Shown here piece by piece: positions 8,036 through 14,893 of a DNA stretch of 39,670 bases. Positions within the stretch are counted from its first letter, which is position 1, and every line of letters begins with the position of its first letter. The stretch covers positions 1,618,311-1,657,980 of the forward strand of contig CP070756.1 of assembly GCA_020348905.1 (NCBI GenBank). Reading direction: 5' to 3'. The translations under genes were made by a program, and so were the position numbers. The notes below the pieces were generated by a model, which worked only from the letters and a program-made list of their open reading frames with translations, made no database searches and had not been told where the DNA came from. The DNA comes from Candidatus Zixiibacteriota bacterium. Lineage in GTDB: Bacteria; Zixibacteria; MSB-5A5; GN15; FEB-12.

Positions 8036-9043
8036 ATGAAACCGGCAGCAAAGGTCTATCGCGGCGACTGGGTCGAGGCCATTCACTATGCCTCGGTAGC
8101 GGTCCTAAATGAGAAGAGTGAACTGACCCATTACCTGGGTGACCCAGATTCGATCTTCATGACCCGGTCATCGATCAAACCATTCCAATTGATACCACTG
8201 ATTATCTCCGGGGCGGCCGACGAATTCGGCTTTACCTCCGAGCAGCTTTCGATCATGTGTGGCTCACATGCCGGCACGGATAAACACAGGGACATGGTTC
8301 TCTCGAACCTCAATCAGGCAGGCAACAACCCGGAACATCTTCAGTGCGGGTGTCATCGGCCGATCTGGATGGAGGTCGATGGTGTCTACCCGGCGTCGGG
8401 CGAAGACCTGGACCCGGCCCGGCACAACTGCTCCGGGAAGCATTCGGGTTTCCTCGCGCTTGCGAGGCATCTTGGTGACCCGCCGGAAGAATATCTGAAC
8501 CCGGAGAGTAAGAGCCAGAAACTGGTTAAGGAGATTTTGTCGGCTTATTGCGAATATGACCTTAGAGAGGTGCGGTCAGCGATTGATGGGTGTTCTGCCC
8601 CCAACTACCCGCTGCCGCTCAAGAACCTTGCGCTCGGGTTCAAGAAGCTGGCCAGCGGCGAAGGTGATTCGCCGGAGATACAGGCTGCCGTGAAACGCAT
8701 CAAGGAAGCCATGACATCGTATCCCTTCATGGTTTCCGGGGAGAAGCGGTTCGATTATGATATCAAGCGTTCTTTTCCCGGCAACGCGGTCTGTAAGATA
8801 GGTGCCGAGGCGGTGCAGGGGTTGGGTTTCTCGGAGCCGGCTGTCGGCATCGCGGTAAAGGTGTCCGATGGGAATTTCCGGGCCATGGAGCCGATTGTTG
8901 TCGAGGTCCTCAAGCAGCTCGGAATCGTAAAGAACATGGTCGATTATCCCCACCTGGCCCGGTATGAGCGGCCGCCGGTGCGCAATTCCCGCGATATTAT
9001 TACCGGCAATATTTTGGCTGAGTTTAAGTTGAAAAAATGTTGA
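8036..9043 (+). CDS. L-asparaginase, Rhizobium-type (asparaginase II family)
   Basis: This 335-residue enzyme hydrolyses asparagine to aspartate and ammonia. It belongs to the Asparaginase_II family typified by Rhizobium etli ReAV, not to the EcAII type. The ReAV catalytic residues I recall (Ser48, Lys51, Ser80, Lys263) map to S45, K48 (RSSIKP), S77 (CGSHAG) and K254 (AVCKIGA). The Zn-site residues recalled (Cys135, Lys138, Cys189) map to C132, K135 (NCSGKHSG) and C186 (DGCSAPNYP). The constant offset of three over most sites supports the assignment. No signal peptide is present, so it is cytoplasmic. The gene sits between a lipoprotein and a tryptophanase-like gene, a context of amino-acid breakdown. 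Confidence 0.9.
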   Translation: MKPAAKVYRGDWVEAIHYASVAVLNEKSELTHYLGDPDSIFMTRSSIKPFQLIPLIISGAADEFGFTSEQLSIMCGSHAGTDKHRDMVLSNLNQAGNNPEHLQCGCHRPIWMEVDGVYPASGEDLDPARHNCSGKHSGFLALARHLGDPPEEYLNPESKSQKLVKEILSAYCEYDLREVRSAIDGCSAPNYPLPLKNLALGFKKLASGEGDSPEIQAAVKRIKEAMTSYPFMVSGEKRFDYDIKRSFPGNAVCKIGAEAVQGLGFSEPAVGIAVKVSDGNFRAMEPIVVEVLKQLGIVKNMVDYPHLARYERPPVRNSRDIITGNILAEFKLKKC

Positions 9044-9056
9044 AATATGCTATATT
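9029..9056 (+). promoter_or_regulatory. Candidate promoter upstream of tnaA (distal)
   Basis: TTGAAA at 9029-9034 and TATATT at 9051-9056 are 16 nt apart, and TGC before the -10 box makes it extended. The element overlaps the last codons of the asparaginase gene. Boxes match consensus at five of six positions each. Confidence 0.4.
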
Positions 9057-9120
9057 AATGGTGTCATGGAACACGCCACTCACTTAGGATTGAAATATCA
9101 CCGTCTCAGGAAGAAGAACG

Positions 9121-9129
9121 TGATATAAT
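9121..9129 (+). promoter_or_regulatory. Candidate extended -10 promoter upstream of tnaA (proximal)
   Basis: TGATATAAT gives a perfect TGn-TATAAT extended -10 element, 52 nt before the tnaA start. No -35 box lies at the correct distance, as is allowed for extended -10 promoters. Confidence 0.4.
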
Positions 9130-9155
9130 CATACCTCTTTGTTAGATGATGTAAC

Positions 9156-9177
9156 TGTTAACATTTAACAAGGAGGT
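9156..9177 (+). promoter_or_regulatory. Palindrome abutting a strong ribosome-binding site of tnaA
   Basis: TGTTAACATTTAACA at 9156-9170 is a perfect inverted repeat (6-bp arms, 3-nt centre). Its last base is the first of the AAGGAGGT site at 9170-9177, four bases before the ATG. The ribosome site is near-perfect. The palindrome could be an operator or an RNA hairpin that controls access to the ribosome site; neither is shown. Confidence 0.45.
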
Positions 9178-9181
9178 CAAC

Positions 9182-10588
9182 ATGACTAGGCCCCGCCAGC
9201 CGGCAGAACCATTTCGTATCAAATCAGTCGAACCAATCAAGCTTCTCGATAGAGCCGCCCGCGAAGAAAAAATCGTCGAGGCTCACTACAACATCTTCAA
9301 GATAGACGCCGCCGATATATACATTGATCTGCTTACCGATTCGGGAACCGCAGCCATGTCGAACCGTCAATGGGCGGCCCTGATGATGGGGGATGAATCT
9401 TACGCCGGGGCCAGGTCGTTTCGACGATTCGAAGAAGTTGTCAAGGGCATTTTCCACAAGCAATTCGTCATCCCCTGCCACCAGGGACGATCGGCCGAGA
9501 ACATGATGTTCAGCACAGTTGTCAAGCCGGGCCAGTACGTTTTAAACAACACTCATTTCGACACTACCCGTGGCAACACTCAGCATAAGGGGGGTATTGC
9601 CGTTGATTTGCCGTGCCCGGAAGTCGATGCACCGGTGCCGCTGCCATTCAAGGGCGATATGGATACGGAAAGACTGGAGAAGTTTATCAAAGAGCACGGC
9701 ACTGACAGTATTGCCATGGTGATTATGACGGTTACCAGCAACTCGGTCGGTGGCCAGCCGGTATCGATGAAAAATATCAAGAAGGTTTCTGCTATCTGTA
9801 AGAAGCATAACCTTCCTTTCTTTTTCGATTGCGCCCGTTTCGCGGAAAACTGCTTTTTCATCCGTCGCGATGAACCCGGTTACGCTGAGAAATCGATCCG
9901 TGAAATCGCGGGGGAGATGTTCGATGCCTGCGATGGTGTCATGATGTCGGCCAAGAAGGATGGCCTGGCCAATATCGGGGGATTTATAGCCCTTAACGAT
10001 GAAGAGCTTTACCAGAAACTGACCAACCTGATGATTCTCATCGAAGGCTTCCCGACCTACGGCGGCCTGGCCGGTCGTGATATGGAGGTGCTGGCGGTGG
10101 GGCTGCTGGAAGTAATGGATCTCGATTATCTGAGTCATCGTGTGGACCAGGTTCATTATTTTGGCGAAGTCCTCAAGGAGGCCGGGATGCCGATAGTGGA
10201 ACCGACCGGCGGTCACGCCGTGTTTGTCGATGCCGGCCAGTTTCTTCCGCACATTCCGCCGGAGCAGTTTCCCGGTCAGTCGCTGACGGTCGCCTTTTAT
10301 GTCGAGGGCGGCATCCGCATCGTTGAGATCGGATCACTTATGTTTGGAGGCAAAGACCCCGTCACGGGTGAGAAGATGACCGCTCCGCGTGAACTGGTCC
10401 GCATGGCCCTGCCAAGACGAGTATATACCAACTCCCACCTTGATTATATTGGCGAAACCGCCGCCCGCATCGCTGCCGGTAAAGAGATGCTGAGGGGATA
10501 CAAGATTAGTTATCAGTCTCCGTTCCTGCGTCACTTTACGTGCAAGATGGAAGCGATTCCCGAGGAAAACGTGGAGGTAAATTCCTGA
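9182..10588 (+). CDS. tnaA: Tryptophanase-like beta-eliminating lyase
   Basis: This 468-residue PLP enzyme belongs to the tryptophanase / tyrosine phenol-lyase family. The PLP lysine is in SAKKDG (K258-K259, probably K259 by comparison with E. coli TnaA K270), and the PLP-ring Asp is D216 in FDCARF. Two positions argue for tryptophanase over tyrosine phenol-lyase: the FDTT stretch carries D127 where the phenol-lyase has Thr124, and IVEIGS has Ile where the phenol-lyase has Arg381 (MERG). Tryptophanase splits tryptophan to indole, pyruvate and ammonia. Substrate specificity is inferred from these residues, so another amino acid cannot be excluded. It appears to be transcribed on its own from the palindrome-bearing region in front. 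Confidence 0.85.
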   Translation: MTRPRQPAEPFRIKSVEPIKLLDRAAREEKIVEAHYNIFKIDAADIYIDLLTDSGTAAMSNRQWAALMMGDESYAGARSFRRFEEVVKGIFHKQFVIPCHQGRSAENMMFSTVVKPGQYVLNNTHFDTTRGNTQHKGGIAVDLPCPEVDAPVPLPFKGDMDTERLEKFIKEHGTDSIAMVIMTVTSNSVGGQPVSMKNIKKVSAICKKHNLPFFFDCARFAENCFFIRRDEPGYAEKSIREIAGEMFDACDGVMMSAKKDGLANIGGFIALNDEELYQKLTNLMILIEGFPTYGGLAGRDMEVLAVGLLEVMDLDYLSHRVDQVHYFGEVLKEAGMPIVEPTGGHAVFVDAGQFLPHIPPEQFPGQSLTVAFYVEGGIRIVEIGSLMFGGKDPVTGEKMTAPRELVRMALPRRVYTNSHLDYIGETAARIAAGKEMLRGYKISYQSPFLRHFTCKMEAIPEENVEVNS

Positions 10589-10992
10589 CGAGACAGGTGG
10601 GGGAGGGCACTTTTCCGGGCAAAGTTTATGATTGCCGAACGGCAGCTGAAAGATTATTGTTTTTATAGATAAGGATCGATTCAGCGGTATGCTGATGAAC
10701 CGTGATAGATGGAGCTATATGGAACTTTGAGAGCCGCTACGTAAGTCGACGTAAGGGATTACGCGACAAACACTTAGTGGCCCCGCAGTGTGCTCTCGGG
10801 GTGGTCCGAAAAAAGACTGCTGATTCTAATCCGGATTACGGGCTACAGACACCGCCCCGGCCGATTGAGGCCTTGACATTTTTGAAGGAACCTTTTAGTT
10901 GTTGAAGTTTATCAGTTTGGAGGAGATAAACATATAGCTTCATAGATAAAGTTAGCATTTTTTCCTTTAGTGATAAGGCTCTGGCAAAGTCG
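10589..10992. other. Intergenic region with structured leader of the PorU operon
   Basis: No supported gene lies here; a 67-residue frame at 10702-10905 has no ribosome site and no motif. Features seen are a 5-bp hairpin at 10781-10801 without a T tail, a perfect TTGACA at 10873-10878 followed by only a weak -10 match (TTTAGT at 10894-10899, spacer 15), and a 7-bp hairpin 10907-10913/10925-10931 whose loop exposes GGAGGA. A 12-bp inverted repeat then spans 10932-11004 and reaches over the first possible start codon. No terminator for tnaA is evident. Confidence 0.5.
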
Positions 10993-11004
10993 ATGAAGCT
11001 ATAT
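10932..11004 (+). promoter_or_regulatory. 12-bp inverted repeat enclosing the upstream PorU start codon
   Basis: ATATAGCTTCAT at 10932-10943 is the exact reverse complement of ATGAAGCTATAT at 10993-11004, with a 49-nt loop that itself can form a TAAAG/CTTTA stem. The 3' arm is followed by TTTATT. The arm includes the ATG at 10993, so folding would hide it. Possible roles are a riboswitch-like leader, an attenuator or simple chance. Confidence 0.4.
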
Positions 11005-14000
11005 TTTATTCAGGTTCACCGCCGGGACAACCTCATGCGCCCGGTTGCTCTACCCTTCACCCGAATCGCTATTGTTATGTCTGTACTGCTGCTTGCGGCT
11101 TTCTCTACCGTCGTGTCCGCCGACAGGGACCTCCAGGTTATTTCTTCGACTCAATCGGAATTCCATTTTGTCAGAACAATCGATCCGGTCAGGTTGAGCT
11201 GGTTCATTGACAGCGACTCATTGCCTAACGCCTTTACTACGATTCAGGTGGGTGTGCCGCAGGGAGCATCGGCGGAGATCGTTCTTGCCGACGCCCGCCG
11301 ACCGGTGCAGATCGACACCAGGCTGTTCGAAGGCAATCGCACGTCGTCGAGGACCCGTCCGGCGGTGCAGCTGTCTGAGCCTTATTCGGTCAGAGGGCGG
11401 CGCCTGGTCAGTCTGCGAATATACCCGGTGGTCGCAGGAATGGTGAATCGAGAGGTGGAAATTAAGGTGGTCTTTACTGGTGCGGTGGGCACTGGCGCCA
11501 CCGCTGAACCTGACCCCTATTTTGAAAAGATCTTTGCGGCTGCAGTGGCGAACTATGAGCAGTTTCAAACCTGGCTGGTTGCTCCGAGGATTGCACCAAA
11601 GCCGACTGCCTTGCTGGCAGGTCCCTTCGCCGGCGGCGGGGAATGGTTCAAGATAGCCGTCGATCAAACCGGACTGCACCGGATTCGCGGCAGCCAGCTT
11701 GAATCGGCCGGTTTGTCACTTACTGGATTGTCATCGGGCGACATTCGTATTCACAACGGCGGTGGACTACCGCTTCCAGTCGATAACGCCGAGCCTCGGC
11801 CGTCGTTTGTGGAAATTCCAGTGATTGTCGAAGACGGCGGCGATGGTTTCTTTGATTCCAATGATTACCTGTTGTTCTTCGGTGAATCACAGGACCGGTG
11901 GGTATTCGAGGGTGACGATGAGCCTTATTGGGTTAACCATCCCTACACCGACCACAACGTTTACTGGCTGACGGTTTCGACGGGCGGCCCCGGGCTTCGC
12001 ATGACCACCCAGAGCGGGGTATCGACCGGGCCCGCCGTGACGAGTTTTCATAGATACATTCACATGGAGCAGGACGCCCACCTGCGGGTATTCTACAGCG
12101 GCTCGGTCGGTGATTATTTCACCTGGTACTGGACCGACCAGTCATCATTCTCCTTCTATGTGTCGACGCCGGGAGTGGTGGCAAGTGAGGCTGCCGAAAT
12201 TACCATTGCGGCAAGGACGGTATCGCCTTACGTCGACGCCTTCGTGAACGGTACTGCTGCTACCGATAAGCTGTGCAGTTCCCGGAGTTGCAGTTTCTTG
12301 ACAACCTCGCTCGTGGATGGCGCCAATCAGATAGATCTGCAATTGACAGGAGCTTCTACTTACCCTCCTTATCTTGACTATTTCGAGCTCGTCTGTCTGT
12401 GTGATAATCTCCCTTCCAGTGACAGGTTGGATCTGACGATGGGCAAGTACGACGGTCCGGCGCGGTTGGAGGTCATAGACGGATTCTCGAGCGCGCCGTT
12501 GATACTCGACGTGAGCAATCCTCTGGACCCATCGATAGTGACCGGCAACGTTTCCGGTGGAATTATAGCGTTTGACTGCGACGCCGACAGCAGTGTCTTC
12601 AGGCGCTACTATCTTGCCCCCGTTAGCGCCGCCCTAACGCCGGAATCGATAACTGCGGCTTCCCCCGGCGACCTGTATGTAGCGTTGCAGCAGGTGGACC
12701 TGATCGTCATCGCCCCGTCGATTTTTCTTCCTGCCCTTCAAGATTATGTCGATTACAGGCAGTCGGGCGGCTTCAATGTGCAGGTTGCATCGCTGGACGA
12801 CGTGATGGACAATTTTGCCTGGGGTCTGTATGATCCGTCGGCGATACGTGATTTCTTAAAGTACACCTTTGACAATTATCCGGCACCGATCCCGGCGGCG
12901 GCCCTGCTGGTCGGGGATGCCAACTATGATTATTTGAACTACCTGTCGACCAACGTTCCCAACTATATGCCGCCATACCTTCATGCCTGGGACTCGAGTT
13001 CGTCGGATGATAACTATGTTTTCTTTGGCGATTATGGAATTCTCGACAGTGACACCTCGTGGGATACATCGGCCACCACGTTCGATTACGGCTTTGACAT
13101 GATTTGTGCCCGCTGGCCGGTGCGATCGGATGAGGAGGTCGCCTCGATTACTGACAAGATAATGACCTATGAGTCAGCTTCGAACTTCGGTATCTGGCGT
13201 AACCGGGTCACGCTGGTGGCCGATGATGAGCATACTTCGGCATCATCGACGGAGTTGATACACGGCATCCAGACCGAACTGCTGGAGAAAGACCACCTGC
13301 CGCGGCTCTATACCCGCGATAAGATCTATCTCTGGGAGTATCCCTTCGTGGGCTTTAACAAGCCGGAAGTGAACGATGCTATTGTGAAGGCTTTCAATGA
13401 CGGTACACTGATAATGAACTATGTGGGCCACGGTAATCCCGACGTGTGGGCACACGAACATGTTCTGGATCGCATGGATGATCTCCCGCGTCTGAGAAAC
13501 ACCGAGCGACTGCCGCTGACGTTTGCAGCATCCTGTGCCATCGGGTTTTACGATCACCCTACGCGGGTGGGGATGGCCGAGGATTTGTTGTCCATCACCA
13601 ACGGAGGGGCTATCGGTGTTATCTCGGCGACGAGATCGGTCTATGCCTCGGCCAACGCCGAGTTCAACCAGGCTACGTTTGACGTCCTGTTTGAGTACGA
13701 CTCACTTTCAATGTGCGGGGCCATGTTTGCCGCGAAATTGATGCGGCAGTATGTCGGGGGAGTACCGAGCGGGATCACTAATGATCGAAAGTATGTTTTC
13801 TTCGGTGGTCCAATGGTGGGGTTGGCTACGCCGCGGCTGGACGTCGACTTCTCTGAGGCGCCGCAGGAATTAGTGGCCATGGGGACCACGACCGTCAGGG
13901 GAAGGGTTATTGACGAATCAGCGGGTACGTACGGTCAGGATGGCGTCCTTTATGTAAATGTCCACGATTCCGAAAGAGAGAAGGTGTACCGACTGGTCGA

Positions 14001-14877
14001 AACCGGTGACTCGGTGGCCTATCGTGTGACCGGTCCAACCATTTATCGGGGCTCGGCTACTATTGAAAATGGAACCTTTGATTTCCAGTTTGTCAACCCG
14101 CTCGATATAGGCTATGGTGGTCAGGGGGCCCGAATATCGGTCTACGCCCGGTTTGACAATATCGATGGGGCGGGTCTGATCGATTCAATTTCCGTTTCGG
14201 ACTCGGTTGGAACGATTACGGACTCCGCCGGCCCCGCGGTTCAGGTAGCATTTGAAGGCCGGCACGGTTTTGTCAGCGGCGACATCATTGGGCCCGATGA
14301 ACAAATGCGGGTCATCATCTCGGATCCCTCGGGAGTCAATCTTACCGGTGCGCTGGGGCACGGTATTACGATGGAAATTGATTACGAGTCAGAAAACCTG
14401 ATCAACCTGACGTCGTTGTTCGAGTTTGAACGCGATGATTTCACGACGGGTTCGCTGACCTATCAAATGGTCGGTCTGCAACCGGGAAACCACCATTTTA
14501 AAATCAAAGCCTGGGATAATGCCAATAACTCAAGTGTCTATGAATTTGACGCCCGGCTGGAGGCTATGGAAGAGCTTGCCATAAGGGAACTTTTGAATTA
14601 CCCTAACCCTATGAGAGAATCGACACGATTCTCGTTTTACCTGACTCAGAGGGTGGAAAAATTTTCTCTTGAACTTTTTACACTATCCGGTAAAAAGATA
14701 AGAACCTTCCATCGTCACTCTCTGGAACCGGGTTTTTATGACGATATAGTATGGTATGGAATAGATTCCGATGGAGGCCGTGTGGCCACCGAGGTATATA
14801 TTTATAAAGCAACGGCTTATCCTGCCAACGGCGGTGGGAAAGTCGAATCTTTGGGAAAATTAGTGTTAATTAATTAA
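10993..14877 (+). CDS. porU: PorU-like type IX secretion sortase (C25 gingipain family)
   Basis: This protein of up to 1294 residues has a signal peptide ending near 43 (TVVSA), N-terminal beta-rich domains, a C25 (gingipain-type) peptidase domain at about 570-930 and Ig-like domains. It ends in a T9SS-type C-terminal domain (about 1198-1294: NYPNPM, LSGKKI, GFYDDIVWYG). The catalytic dyad is H813 (YVGHGNP) and C848 (AASCAIG). In Bacteroidetes, PorU is the surface transpeptidase that removes the sorting domain of T9SS cargo and attaches a lipid anchor, docked on PorV. The PorV-like gene follows 16 nt downstream, which supports the role. The ATG at 11035 gives a tidier signal peptide than 10993; neither has a good ribosome site. 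It could also be a secreted gingipain-like protease. Confidence 0.85.
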   Translation: MKLYFIQVHRRDNLMRPVALPFTRIAIVMSVLLLAAFSTVVSADRDLQVISSTQSEFHFVRTIDPVRLSWFIDSDSLPNAFTTIQVGVPQGASAEIVLADARRPVQIDTRLFEGNRTSSRTRPAVQLSEPYSVRGRRLVSLRIYPVVAGMVNREVEIKVVFTGAVGTGATAEPDPYFEKIFAAAVANYEQFQTWLVAPRIAPKPTALLAGPFAGGGEWFKIAVDQTGLHRIRGSQLESAGLSLTGLSSGDIRIHNGGGLPLPVDNAEPRPSFVEIPVIVEDGGDGFFDSNDYLLFFGESQDRWVFEGDDEPYWVNHPYTDHNVYWLTVSTGGPGLRMTTQSGVSTGPAVTSFHRYIHMEQDAHLRVFYSGSVGDYFTWYWTDQSSFSFYVSTPGVVASEAAEITIAARTVSPYVDAFVNGTAATDKLCSSRSCSFLTTSLVDGANQIDLQLTGASTYPPYLDYFELVCLCDNLPSSDRLDLTMGKYDGPARLEVIDGFSSAPLILDVSNPLDPSIVTGNVSGGIIAFDCDADSSVFRRYYLAPVSAALTPESITAASPGDLYVALQQVDLIVIAPSIFLPALQDYVDYRQSGGFNVQVASLDDVMDNFAWGLYDPSAIRDFLKYTFDNYPAPIPAAALLVGDANYDYLNYLSTNVPNYMPPYLHAWDSSSSDDNYVFFGDYGILDSDTSWDTSATTFDYGFDMICARWPVRSDEEVASITDKIMTYESASNFGIWRNRVTLVADDEHTSASSTELIHGIQTELLEKDHLPRLYTRDKIYLWEYPFVGFNKPEVNDAIVKAFNDGTLIMNYVGHGNPDVWAHEHVLDRMDDLPRLRNTERLPLTFAASCAIGFYDHPTRVGMAEDLLSITNGGAIGVISATRSVYASANAEFNQATFDVLFEYDSLSMCGAMFAAKLMRQYVGGVPSGITNDRKYVFFGGPMVGLATPRLDVDFSEAPQELVAMGTTTVRGRVIDESAGTYGQDGVLYVNVHDSEREKVYRLVETGDSVAYRVTGPTIYRGSATIENGTFDFQFVNPLDIGYGGQGARISVYARFDNIDGAGLIDSISVSDSVGTITDSAGPAVQVAFEGRHGFVSGDIIGPDEQMRVIISDPSGVNLTGALGHGITMEIDYESENLINLTSLFEFERDDFTTGSLTYQMVGLQPGNHHFKIKAWDNANNSSVYEFDARLEAMEELAIRELLNYPNPMRESTRFSFYLTQRVEKFSLELFTLSGKKIRTFHRHSLEPGFYDDIVWYGIDSDGGRVATEVYIYKATAYPANGGGKVESLGKLVLIN

Positions 14878-14893
14878 ATTTTGGAGAAGTAGT

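Noticed and set aside
9066..9128. 20-codon leader frame upstream of tnaA
   Set aside because: It has no Trp codon and no ribosome site, so it does not resemble the TnaC leader peptide and is likely chance.
9542..10252. Long minus-strand frame inside tnaA
   Set aside because: It is a shadow of the conserved tryptophanase-like gene and has no independent motif or ribosome site.
10781..10801. GC hairpin as terminator of tnaA
   Set aside because: The stem is only 5 bp and no T run follows on either strand.
10702..10905. 67-residue frame between tnaA and porU
   Set aside because: No ribosome site, no motif and no recognisable domain; it starts at GTG in a region with structured-RNA features.
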